Origin: a virus
IMG/VR virus record: IMGVR_UViG_3300032293_000933
Span: 1-64,000 of that record
Direction: 5' to 3' (one strand)
DNA: 64,000 nucleotides
Position numbers and translations under genes: made by a program. The notes beneath the pieces were generated by a model that saw only the letters and a list, made by a program, of their open reading frames with translations, was not told the DNA's origin and searched no databases. Shown one piece after another: positions 55,939-64,000 of this stretch. Position 1 is the first letter of the stretch, and each line of letters opens with the position of its first letter.

Positions 55939-58932
55939 ATGGCATTTATTGACGCTAAAAAATTATTAAATGCATCAGATGAAGGTGGAAGGGTTGCAAA
56001 GGTTTCTCAACCAAAAATGTTTTTGGTCCCTGTTAAGAATACAGAATATAAGCAAACTGTAGATTTATCGCAACAAATTAATAATGAAGATTTGTCCGAT
56101 CCTGAAAGGCAAGTTGTTGAAGATATTAAAGTTATACGTGAAAAAGTAGTTAAGATAGAAGATATACTTAAGAAAACAATTAAAATTAACGTTAAAAAAG
56201 TACAACTTCGTGCAAAACAAGATGAAAATAAAAAGAGAAAAGAACAAGAAGATAAGTTAGAACAAAAAAAAGAAAAGAAAAGGGGACCAGGACTACCAAA
56301 TATTCCTATCCCAGGAATGAGTATTATTGATAGAATAAAGCAGTTTTTGGGAACTATCTTTACAGGATTTTTAGTCTTAAGAATATTCAGATTACTGCCA
56401 AAGTTGGTTGAGTTTTTGGATTATATAAAACCAGTAACTGCATTTATAGAAGATTTTGTTAAAGGAATGTTTGATAAGTTTGTTACGACAATAGATCTTG
56501 GATATAAACTTGTAGATGGGGCTCAATCTAAAATTAAAGAATTATTTGGTGATGATGGTGAGAAAAAGTTTACTGAGTTTACAAGTACTTTTACTAAGTT
56601 TATGAATCTCGCAATTATTGCGGGAATGGCATCTATGGGTGGCGAAGACCCACTTAAAGATAAAAGATTTAAGGGACCAGAAAGACGAGGTTTTGATAGG
56701 TCTGGTAGAAGGGTTAATGCAAGAACACAAGAGAGATATAGAAGAAGGTTTGGTGATAATCAATATGGAGATAGATTTGGTAATAGGAATTTAAGAAAAC
56801 TTAGGGGTCAAACACCCAGACCTACTCAAGGACTAGACCAAAGATTAGTTCAGCGTGGAGCGACTAAAATTGCTGGTAAAAATGTTGGAAGAATTGCTGG
56901 AAGAATTCCAATTGTAGGACCACTAATTGATTTTGGTATTAGGTCTTTAGTTTTTAAAGAACCTCTAGGTAAAGCTGCAGCAGGTGCAGTAGGTGCTGGT
57001 GTTGGACAGGCTCTTGGTGCTTGGTTGGGTGGAACTGTTGGAACTGTTGCTGGATCTGTGGTTCCAGTAGTTGGTAATTTAATTGGAGGAGCTGCTGGTG
57101 CTACAATTGGTGGAATTATTGGTGGATTGATTGGCGACCAAATTGGAGCTAGTCTTTATAATGTAATTACAAAATCGTCTCCAGATAAGATTGAAGGCAG
57201 AGCAAGAGGTGGTAGAGTAGGAGATAAAAGTAGACGTGATCCAGGATTAAAATATGGAAAAAAGAAAAAAAGTAAAGCAGTACCAATTACAAAATTAAAA
57301 GTTGATAAAACTACACCAGGATTAACAACTGGTCAGAAAAAAATAAAAGATTTATATGCTACAACAGATTTTAATAAACAACCAGTTCGTAATTTAGTAT
57401 CTGCTGCTGAAAAATTAAAACAACCCAAGACATCAGTTTTTTCTAAGATTATGTCAATGGGTATTGATTTAATGTTGGGACATAGACCATCTAAAACAAG
57501 TCAAAGAAATGTTGCAAAAGCATTTGCTGGTTTGTTTGCTTCTGTACAAGATTCATCTTCCAATTCTATATCTAATGAAATTGCAAGAGCAATTCAAGCA
57601 TTAGCATCTGGTGGTGAAGTTTTAAGTGATAATAGAGATATAAAACGAAAGAATGAATCTATACTTGGATTGATGAAGGGTATTGAAAATGCTCTTTCTA
57701 GAGATTTAAGTGTATTAAATGCTATTTTAAATATTAAAACCACTCCTCGTACAGATCCAACTCAACCTGGAGGAGGTGCCCCTGGAGCAAGACTTCGTGG
57801 TGGGTCTAATGCCCAAATAGAAGCGGACTTGTTAGATTATTTTGCAGCAATTTATGGAAAAAATGCAGCAATTGGTATTGTTGCAAATATAAGACGAGAG
57901 AGTGGGTATAGAACTGCAACCCCTGATAATCCTAGTTATGAAGGAATGGTTCAATGGGATAGGAATCATAGATGGCCTAAATTTGTAAAATGGGCGCAAG
58001 ATAGAGGATTAGACCCCTATAATAGAAATGTTCAGGCACAATATATTGCAATAGATATTAACAATCATGGAATCGCTGGAGAATTAAAGTCTGCCTCAAG
58101 TCCAGAAGAAGCGGCAAGTATTTTTTATAATAAATTTGAAAGAGGTGCTCATAGCAAACCAGTTAAAGGTAATGCTTATGATCCAAATAATGCACACGAG
58201 AATCTAAATAAACAATTTATTGCTGATATAACAGGAAGAAATCCTGATATTGGACGCAGATCTGGTCAGGTTGTGATTCGTCCGACACCTCAAGCAGTTG
58301 CAGGTAATTTGAAAGATACTGGATTAAAAGACTCCTCAGGGAGACCAATTAGATTGAAAGGTGCTATTGCTGATGCATTTATTGATATGTCTTCTGCTGC
58401 TAGAAAAGACGGAATTGATTTAGGTCCTGGAATTTCCAATGCGTTTAGAGACCCTGAACACAATGCAAGAGTTGGAGGTGCTCAAGGATCTAGACATTTA
58501 AGTGGAGAAGCATTTGATATTAATTGGCATTCTGCTGCTGGAAAGTGGATAAGAAACAATGCAAGTAGATTTGGATTTCAATATAATACATATTCTGGAG
58601 AATCAACACACTTTGATTGGGTTGGTGGGTATACTCCACAAAGGACTCAACCATCAAGACCTACACCAGCACAGTTGGGAAGAGTAATACGTTCTAGCAA
58701 TGTTGGGGGTACAACTTATACTGAAAGGGAAGGTGGAAAATATTTTCAAAATGGAAAACCTATATCTAAAGATTTATATGACGCAGTTAAAAAAAATCAC
58801 CCATCTGCTTTTGGAACACAAGCGTCAATATCAACAAATAGACCAAATTCTGGTAATATTGCGGCATTAAACCAACGTGCTTCATATGATACTGATGGGA
58901 CAACTCATATTTTTATTGTAGAAGTTGGTTAA
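55939..58932 (+). CDS. Tail protein with lysozyme-like and M15 peptidase domains
   Basis: 997 residues. An N-terminal coiled-coil region (residues 65-120, Lys/Glu-rich) is followed by hydrophobic and glycine-rich segments (GAVGAGVGQALGAWLGG, IGGIIGGLIGDQIGAS, residues 350-420). Near 630 LLDYFAAIYGKNAAIGIVAN begins a phage-tail-lysozyme-type domain (RRESGY supplies a likely catalytic Glu). Near 835-895 GISNAFRDPEHN, SRHLSGEAFDINWH and STHFDW form the zinc site of a D-Ala-D-Ala carboxypeptidase/VanY-type M15 peptidase. It probably opens host peptidoglycan with two activities at DNA entry. Confidence 0.8.
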   Translation: MAFIDAKKLLNASDEGGRVAKVSQPKMFLVPVKNTEYKQTVDLSQQINNEDLSDPERQVVEDIKVIREKVVKIEDILKKTIKINVKKVQLRAKQDENKKRKEQEDKLEQKKEKKRGPGLPNIPIPGMSIIDRIKQFLGTIFTGFLVLRIFRLLPKLVEFLDYIKPVTAFIEDFVKGMFDKFVTTIDLGYKLVDGAQSKIKELFGDDGEKKFTEFTSTFTKFMNLAIIAGMASMGGEDPLKDKRFKGPERRGFDRSGRRVNARTQERYRRRFGDNQYGDRFGNRNLRKLRGQTPRPTQGLDQRLVQRGATKIAGKNVGRIAGRIPIVGPLIDFGIRSLVFKEPLGKAAAGAVGAGVGQALGAWLGGTVGTVAGSVVPVVGNLIGGAAGATIGGIIGGLIGDQIGASLYNVITKSSPDKIEGRARGGRVGDKSRRDPGLKYGKKKKSKAVPITKLKVDKTTPGLTTGQKKIKDLYATTDFNKQPVRNLVSAAEKLKQPKTSVFSKIMSMGIDLMLGHRPSKTSQRNVAKAFAGLFASVQDSSSNSISNEIARAIQALASGGEVLSDNRDIKRKNESILGLMKGIENALSRDLSVLNAILNIKTTPRTDPTQPGGGAPGARLRGGSNAQIEADLLDYFAAIYGKNAAIGIVANIRRESGYRTATPDNPSYEGMVQWDRNHRWPKFVKWAQDRGLDPYNRNVQAQYIAIDINNHGIAGELKSASSPEEAASIFYNKFERGAHSKPVKGNAYDPNNAHENLNKQFIADITGRNPDIGRRSGQVVIRPTPQAVAGNLKDTGLKDSSGRPIRLKGAIADAFIDMSSAARKDGIDLGPGISNAFRDPEHNARVGGAQGSRHLSGEAFDINWHSAAGKWIRNNASRFGFQYNTYSGESTHFDWVGGYTPQRTQPSRPTPAQLGRVIRSSNVGGTTYTEREGGKYFQNGKPISKDLYDAVKKNHPSAFGTQASISTNRPNSGNIAALNQRASYDTDGTTHIFIVEVG

Positions 58933-58954
58933 ATAGTAAATATAACTTTCAAAA

Positions 58955-60256
58955 ATGGCTGGTAATACTCCAAATACAAAAGCAGAATCAGGTAATATAT
59001 CAAAATGTCTCATTCATTCTAATAGAGGCAGTGGGACTGCTGATATATCTGGCGGTATTGTGGATTTTTCATATTTTGAAAGTATATTGGATAATTCTGT
59101 TAGATTTTCTCTGATAGTTTTGGATTCTGGACATAATGAAGGAAAATCTGATGATATTGCAATTTTATATAAACTTAAATTATCTGGATTTGAAAGGGTT
59201 GAAGTAACTTTTAATGATAATGATAACAACACATTAAAATTTACTGGTAATAACGCACTTTACATTAGCAAAATTTCAAATATATTATCATCATCTGAGC
59301 AGATGATTTATACAATTGATCTTTGTTCAAAAGAAATTTTAGCAAATGATTTTTTAAAGTCAGAAGTATATCAGAGATTTGATGGTGAAATCTCACAATC
59401 AGTTAGTATTATTTTAAAAGAAATTTTAAAAACTAAAAAAAATATTATAAGTGACCCTACAGAAAACAAATATAATTTTTATGGGTCTGGTAAAAAACCA
59501 TTTGATTTGATAGCGGAAGTTGGAACAATGGGAGTTCCTCAAGGAGCGAAGTCTTCTGCTGGATATCTAATCTTTGAAACTTATGATGGATTTAATTTTA
59601 GAGCGATTGATAAATTATTTGCTGGAAGTCCTAAGAAAAAATTCATCTACAACGATTCAACATTATTACCACAAGGATATGATTCTAAAATTATTAACTA
59701 TAAATCGTTAAAAACAATAGATGTTCAAAAGAATTTGGATTCTGGAGCATATGGTGGCAGACTAGAAACTTTTAATCCATATACACAATCCTTTAGTCCA
59801 AAAGCAAAAGAAGTTGGTAATGAGGATCAAAAACCAAGAGGTGGGCAAGAATTCCCCAAAATTTCTTCAGACTTTAGTGTTTATGGTGAATATACTAGAA
59901 GGTATAGCCATAGAATGGATGTAGGACAAACGCCATCTGGAAATAAAGGAAGGCAACTTGAAAAAAGAAAGGAAGAAAATTTGGAGTCAGCAAGAACAAT
60001 AGTTCAATCTGGAATGACTTATAATAAACTGTTTACTTTGTCTGTTGAGATAAGTATCCCAGGAGATTTTAGTTTAAGGGCAGGTCAAATTGTACATTGT
60101 GATTTTCCAGAGCAATCTGGAAAGAAAGAAATGATAGCAAATAAAGAATTAAGTGGCATATATATCATATCAGATATATGTCATTACTTGACACCTAAGG
60201 CATGTTTAACTAAAATGACATTAGTTAGAGATTCTTACGGTAGAAAACCAAGATAG
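58955..60256 (+). CDS. 27: Baseplate hub subunit gp27-like
   Basis: 433 residues. VDFSYFESILDNSVRFSLIVLD at the N-terminus, YLIFETYDGFNFRAIDKLF in the middle, and FSLRAGQIVHCDF...SGIYIISDICHYLTPKACLT followed by LTLVRDSYGR-type ending (MTLVRDSYGRKPR) follow the gp27/gpD hub fold of contractile tails. It forms the trimeric ring that holds gp5. Confidence 0.78.
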   Translation: MAGNTPNTKAESGNISKCLIHSNRGSGTADISGGIVDFSYFESILDNSVRFSLIVLDSGHNEGKSDDIAILYKLKLSGFERVEVTFNDNDNNTLKFTGNNALYISKISNILSSSEQMIYTIDLCSKEILANDFLKSEVYQRFDGEISQSVSIILKEILKTKKNIISDPTENKYNFYGSGKKPFDLIAEVGTMGVPQGAKSSAGYLIFETYDGFNFRAIDKLFAGSPKKKFIYNDSTLLPQGYDSKIINYKSLKTIDVQKNLDSGAYGGRLETFNPYTQSFSPKAKEVGNEDQKPRGGQEFPKISSDFSVYGEYTRRYSHRMDVGQTPSGNKGRQLEKRKEENLESARTIVQSGMTYNKLFTLSVEISIPGDFSLRAGQIVHCDFPEQSGKKEMIANKELSGIYIISDICHYLTPKACLTKMTLVRDSYGRKPR

Positions 60257-60265
60257 GTTAATTAA

Positions 60266-60478
60266 ATGGATAACATTCAACAACATATTGACAATGATAA
60301 AATGATTCTTGATGATCCTACTATTTCTCCACAAAGGCGTCGCCATACTGAGGAAGAATTGAGGGATCTAGAGGCATATCAACAACGTCACCCAGAAGAT
60401 GACCATGATCCTACATCATTGGAATTATATTGTGACTCTCATCCACATGCATTAGAATGTAAAGTATATGATGATTGA
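60266..60478 (+). CDS. cp12: CP12-like Calvin cycle inhibitor
   Basis: 70 residues. The C-terminus LELYCDSHPHALECKVYDD has the CP12 motif C...P...EC..YDD, whose Cys pair forms the disulfide that lets CP12 tie down GAPDH and phosphoribulokinase. The preceding helix HTEEELRDLEAYQQRHP takes the place of the VEEL region; the N-terminal Cys pair of plant CP12 is missing, as in other phage or short forms. It would block the Calvin cycle and favour the pentose phosphate route run by TalC and Gnd. It is unusual to find it between gp27 and gp5. Confidence 0.83.
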   Translation: MDNIQQHIDNDKMILDDPTISPQRRRHTEEELRDLEAYQQRHPEDDHDPTSLELYCDSHPHALECKVYDD

Positions 60479-60482
60479 ATAG

Positions 60483-62849
60483 ATGACATTTTCACATTCT
60501 GCTGCTTTAGATGTACCTTACAACTTTCTTAAAGATCCACTTGTAAAATATTGGTGGGAAGGTATTGTTGCGCCAAGAGAAACATGGAGCACTGATTCTC
60601 AAGAAAAAGGAATTACAAATCCTAAACAACTTGAAAATTGGGGAAAAAGAGTAAAAGTCAGGATACAAAATGTTCATCCAGCTGATAAAAAACTTCTCCC
60701 AGATGATCAACTTCCATGGGCAGAGGTTAGAATGGGGTCTGCTGGAAGTGGTCATCAAGGAGCTGGTTTAATTGGTGGAATAACTCAGGGGTCTAGAGTT
60801 TATGGTATTTGGGGAGATATTTCAAAATTAAATAATCCTATAATTTTAGGTACTTTAGGGAATAACGAAGAAGTTCCTATTAAAAGAACTCAAGGTCAGA
60901 ATGGATTTGAATCTTATAGTGGGTATGGAGAAAAAGATATTGTAGCAGCTTTTAATGTTCCATTAGTAAAAGGTCTTCCACTAGAAACAACATTTAATGC
61001 AAACCTTTGGGGAATAAGCGATAAATCTGTTGTTCAAGAATATACTTTTGGTGTTGCATCCCCTACAGACTGTGAAAAAATTCCATTAACTGGAATTATG
61101 AAGTCTATGCAGGAGTTGATTCAAAAGATTGAAAAGGCTCAAAAACAATTATCAGAGTGGGAATCTTCTGCTCAAGGATGGATTTCTGATAAGCAAAAAT
61201 GGATTCAGGAAAAAACTCAAAAAGCACAAGAGTTTATTGCTGAAGGTTTAAAATGGGTATTTAAAGAAATCCGTAAATTTGTCGAAGAGAAAATTAATAA
61301 AGAAACTAAAAAATTATATGAGAATATAAATCCACCCGATAGAGACAAAGCCAAAAAAGGGCATGATGCCCTCATGGAGTTGATTACTTGTCTATTTAAT
61401 AAATTGATTTCAAATCTTTTTAAGATGATTGGTAATTTTCTTAATCAAATCTTTAATCGTTATATCAATGTTCCTGCTTGTGCTGTTCAAAATTTTGTTG
61501 CCGACTTATTAGGAAATACAATTGGAAGAATCGCAGGTGCTGTTGATTCTATTATTAGTTCTGTATCTGGTTTAATTGGAGGAGCATTCAGTATTGCTAA
61601 TTCAATTTTAAATCTTTTAAAAGCATTGGCTGGATTTTTTGCTTGTGAAGAAGAACAGGAGTGTCCAGAAACAAAAGAATGGAATATTTTTGAAGGTGGG
61701 AAACCAGCAGCAATTTTTGATATTAATTCCATTATTAATTCTGCTCAAGGAATAGCATCTCAAGTTAGTGGATTGGTTGGTAGTGCGACTGGTGTAGTTG
61801 ATACTATTGCAGCAGCAGTTGATTTTAGTGGATTAATTAATAGTGCAATTAGTGCAACAAGTGGGTGTAATGTTGGTCCTGTTTTTTGTGGTCCTCCAAC
61901 TGTTACTTTTTGGGGTGGTGGTGGAAGTGGTGCAAGAGGAAATGCAATCCTAAGTGCAACAGGAGACATTTTAGGAGTTGATATTATTGCTGGGGGATCT
62001 GGTTATACTAAAGCTCCTTTTATAGACATTAGTGATAATTGTGGTAAAGGTTCTGGGGCGTATGCAACTCCAATTATTTCACCAGATGGAGGAACAGATC
62101 CAAATACGGGACAACCAACTTATCAAGTTGTTAATGTTGCTGTTCCTAGTCCTGGAGCAGATTATCCAACAAGACCTAATGGAGATTTGGGTGGTGATGG
62201 TAGGGTTTGGGCACCAGCTGAAAATACTGTGATTAGGACTCCCGATGGAAGATGGGAACAATATCCACCAGGAACAGAAATTCCTCAAAGAGAAGGTGAT
62301 GTTGTAATTAGACCAGAAGATAAGCAAATATTGGAAGGTGTAGCACCTGTGATTGGACTTACTCCTCCTGGATTTGGTGGTGATAATCAAAATGATGCTG
62401 GGTTGCCCCCAGAAAATCAAATTGGAAATGCTACTGGAATCACAGCAATACCTGGAACAGGTACTAATGGTGCAACAGAACTTGATGCATTCCCAGTAAT
62501 TAATATTGGAAGTTATCCAGCAATCTTGTATATTTGTGATTTGGTTATTGAAAATGCTGGAATTAACTATTCTTCAGGAGATAAAGTTGTTATTGAACCA
62601 AATTCTGGTGCAGAAATTGAAGCTACATTTGGACCATTTGGTGTTTTAACCTCTTTGAGAATTATTAATTCTGGAAATGGATTTGTAGAAAGACCAGAGA
62701 TTTACATTAAATCTGAGACAGGATATAATGCTGTTATTACACCAGTTTTTTGTGTAAGAAGAATTGGGGATGACACCGAAGGGACATTAACAGATGAGCA
62801 AAAGTTTAAAGTTATCAGAATTGTCGATTGTGTAGGAAGAGTTGATTAA
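60483..62849 (+). CDS. 5: Baseplate hub gp5-like OB-fold protein
   Basis: 788 residues. KRVKVRIQNVHPADKKLLPDDQLPWAEVRMG, GSRVYGIWGDISKLNNPIILGTLG is the OB-fold of gp5/VgrG-type hubs (residues 55-140). Then comes a long helical, amphipathic region (210-460) and a C-terminal part with GSGYTKAPFIDIS, AGINYSSGDKVVIEP and SGNGFVERPEIYI repeats like those in gp53. The T4 lysozyme domain is not seen; peptidoglycan-cleaving domains are in the protein at 55939. The needle is a separate gene downstream. Confidence 0.8.
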   Translation: MTFSHSAALDVPYNFLKDPLVKYWWEGIVAPRETWSTDSQEKGITNPKQLENWGKRVKVRIQNVHPADKKLLPDDQLPWAEVRMGSAGSGHQGAGLIGGITQGSRVYGIWGDISKLNNPIILGTLGNNEEVPIKRTQGQNGFESYSGYGEKDIVAAFNVPLVKGLPLETTFNANLWGISDKSVVQEYTFGVASPTDCEKIPLTGIMKSMQELIQKIEKAQKQLSEWESSAQGWISDKQKWIQEKTQKAQEFIAEGLKWVFKEIRKFVEEKINKETKKLYENINPPDRDKAKKGHDALMELITCLFNKLISNLFKMIGNFLNQIFNRYINVPACAVQNFVADLLGNTIGRIAGAVDSIISSVSGLIGGAFSIANSILNLLKALAGFFACEEEQECPETKEWNIFEGGKPAAIFDINSIINSAQGIASQVSGLVGSATGVVDTIAAAVDFSGLINSAISATSGCNVGPVFCGPPTVTFWGGGGSGARGNAILSATGDILGVDIIAGGSGYTKAPFIDISDNCGKGSGAYATPIISPDGGTDPNTGQPTYQVVNVAVPSPGADYPTRPNGDLGGDGRVWAPAENTVIRTPDGRWEQYPPGTEIPQREGDVVIRPEDKQILEGVAPVIGLTPPGFGGDNQNDAGLPPENQIGNATGITAIPGTGTNGATELDAFPVINIGSYPAILYICDLVIENAGINYSSGDKVVIEPNSGAEIEATFGPFGVLTSLRIINSGNGFVERPEIYIKSETGYNAVITPVFCVRRIGDDTEGTLTDEQKFKVIRIVDCVGRVD

Positions 62850-63436
62850 TGGGAAAACCACAACTTCATAACCCAATAGAATTGGGAAGCAATTACGGGC
62901 ATTTAAAACTAGGTCATATTAATATGAATAACACCTATGCTGGTGTTATGTTGAGAAATGGTCATCCTGGACAACCATCAGAACATTATATGATGTTTAT
63001 GTCTTCTGGAAAAATGACGGGATCTACGATTAATCGTTGTCCTGGTGTTTATCAAATTATGTGTGGTGAAAAACCAGTAGATAATACTTCTTTTATTTTA
63101 AGAGCTTCTGATGGTGATATTGTTATTGCTGCTCCTTTAGGCAGAATTAGGTTTGAAGCTAAAAATATTGATATGATTGCTAATGGTAGTGGCAATAAAA
63201 GTGGATATATTAATATTGAATCAAATGAAAAAATTAATATTAGATCAAAAAATATAGAAGTAAATGGAGATTCTGTAGCAAAATTCCTTTCTTCTGGCGT
63301 AATGGAAATAGTTGGTAATGGAACACTAAACTTTTATGGTGGATTGATTGATTGTGCAGATTCTTGTACAACATTGAAAAAATCTAAAGGTATATCTGAT
63401 TTTGAGGAACAACAAAAAGGTGGAGGATTTATTTAA
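62849..63436 (+). CDS. Cell-puncturing needle (gp5 C-terminal-like beta-helix)
   Basis: 195 residues. LRASDGDIVIAAPLGRIRFE, AKNIDMIANGSGNKSGYINIES and NEKINIRSKNIEVNGDS have the short-period beta pattern of the triple-stranded beta-helix of gp5 or VgrG spikes. It starts inside the stop of gp5 and ends inside the start of the next gene, so all three are co-translated. I infer that it trimerises to form the membrane-piercing spike. Confidence 0.72.
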   Translation: MGKPQLHNPIELGSNYGHLKLGHINMNNTYAGVMLRNGHPGQPSEHYMMFMSSGKMTGSTINRCPGVYQIMCGEKPVDNTSFILRASDGDIVIAAPLGRIRFEAKNIDMIANGSGNKSGYINIESNEKINIRSKNIEVNGDSVAKFLSSGVMEIVGNGTLNFYGGLIDCADSCTTLKKSKGISDFEEQQKGGGFI

Positions 63437-64000
63437 TGAAAGTACCTGATTTAGAAGTTAAAAAAACATTATATGTTGGTGTAGGAGATCCTTCCCTTGT
63501 TTTGGGTAAAGGACCGCTTCAAATTAGAGGTGGTTCATTTATGGAAGGTCCTTCTGTTTTTGGCGCAATTCCATCATTCCTTACTGCTACAGTAATGATT
63601 GGAAAATGCAATAATTCTGATTTGTTTAAACCACCATTAATACCTGGGGCATTGTGTACAGGAATTAATAATCCATATTCTCTTGCTGTTACTGGATCAA
63701 CTGCATTTTTAGGCGTTGTTGATACAAACGCTAATGTAAATGTTGGTGGCAATTTAATTACTCAAGGTGAGGTTATGTCTCGTTGTGGTGGACATATTCT
63801 TTCCGCTAAAAAGAATTTTGATATCCCTCATCCTACAAAAGATGGATGGAGACTTCGCCACACTTGCCCAGAAGGCCCATCTAATGATGTATACATAAGA
63901 GGTAAATTAAAGAATTTAAATATAATTGATCTTCCAGATTATTGGAGAGAATTGGTAGATGTTGATTCAATTACAGTTTCTATTACTCCAGTTGGATCTC
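63436..64000 (+). CDS. Virion structural protein, truncated by window end
   Basis: 188 residues are visible and the frame is open at the window edge. MKVPDLEVKKTLYVGVGDPS opens a domain that repeats beta strands (GSFMEGPSVFGA, GSTAFLGVVDTNANVNV). KNFDIPHPTKDGWRLRHTCPEGPSNDVYIRG is a motif common in fibre and baseplate proteins of cyanophages. The start overlaps the previous stop (TAATG). Likely baseplate or tail-fibre component. Confidence 0.72.
   Translation, partial: MKVPDLEVKKTLYVGVGDPSLVLGKGPLQIRGGSFMEGPSVFGAIPSFLTATVMIGKCNNSDLFKPPLIPGALCTGINNPYSLAVTGSTAFLGVVDTNANVNVGGNLITQGEVMSRCGGHILSAKKNFDIPHPTKDGWRLRHTCPEGPSNDVYIRGKLKNLNIIDLPDYWRELVDVDSITVSITPVGS

Overview
The window is part of the genome of a T4-like marine cyanophage (a cyanomyovirus). 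The evidence is photosystem II core genes (psbA, psbD), high-light-inducible proteins, plant-type ferredoxin, transaldolase, 6-phosphogluconate dehydrogenase, CP12 and a ferredoxin-dependent bilin reductase in the same AT-rich molecule as clear homologues of T4 gp4, gp5, gp26, gp27, gp32, gp33, gp48, gp53, gp54 and gp59. The host is most likely marine Synechococcus or Prochlorococcus; the sequence alone does not decide which. No tRNA, CRISPR array or insertion sequence was found.

Layout. 1-6.8 kb: host-takeover metabolism (hli, petF, hli, peroxiredoxin, psbA, psbD, talC, gnd), separated by strong hairpin terminators and driven by sigma70-like promoters. psbA and psbD each carry an early-type promoter overlapped by a T4-like late promoter. 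6.7-7.7 kb: a sulfotransferase-like gene on the minus strand and small proteins. 7.7-22.3 kb: late virion genes, including a 1321-residue repeat protein, a 1272-residue fibre with carbohydrate-binding-like repeats, three cysteine-rich adhesin-like paralogues and a tail-assembly-chaperone-like protein. 22.3-36.8 kb: an accessory cassette with a GT9-like glycosyltransferase, a split HldE (kinase and nucleotidyltransferase as separate genes), an HldD epimerase, HAD phosphatase and cupin, three NodU/CmcH-type carbamoyltransferases (one truncated), a flavin-dependent halogenase, several 2OG-Fe(II) oxygenase-like proteins, glutaredoxin and a bilin reductase. 36.8-46.7 kb: small early and middle genes, speD, thyX, phoH, a PD-(D/E)XK nuclease, gp33, gp59 and gp32. 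46.7-64 kb: baseplate and tail genes. gp53, gp48, a gp2-like protein and gp4 are on the minus strand; gp54, gp26/gp51, two long hub or tape-measure-like proteins, gp27, CP12, gp5, a separate needle protein and a truncated structural gene are on the plus strand.

How it fits together. Photosystem, ferredoxin and HLI proteins would keep light reactions running during infection. CP12, TalC and Gnd would shift carbon from the Calvin cycle to the pentose phosphate pathway for nucleotide synthesis (ThyX is present). The same pathway yields sedoheptulose 7-phosphate, the precursor of the ADP-heptose that the 23-33 kb genes appear able to make. I infer that the cassette builds or decorates a surface glycan or virion component; its substrates are unknown.

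Most notable points: (i) a probable programmed -1 frameshift (T TTT TTC with a Shine-Dalgarno-like stimulator) fusing gp26 to gp51; (ii) an almost complete nucleotide-heptose pathway together with halogenase, carbamoyltransferase and 2OG genes; (iii) compact regulatory signals, namely promoters whose -35 box lies inside a terminator hairpin, start codons abutting terminator U-tracts, and late promoters overlapping stop codons; (iv) a modular rearrangement of the cell-puncturing device.
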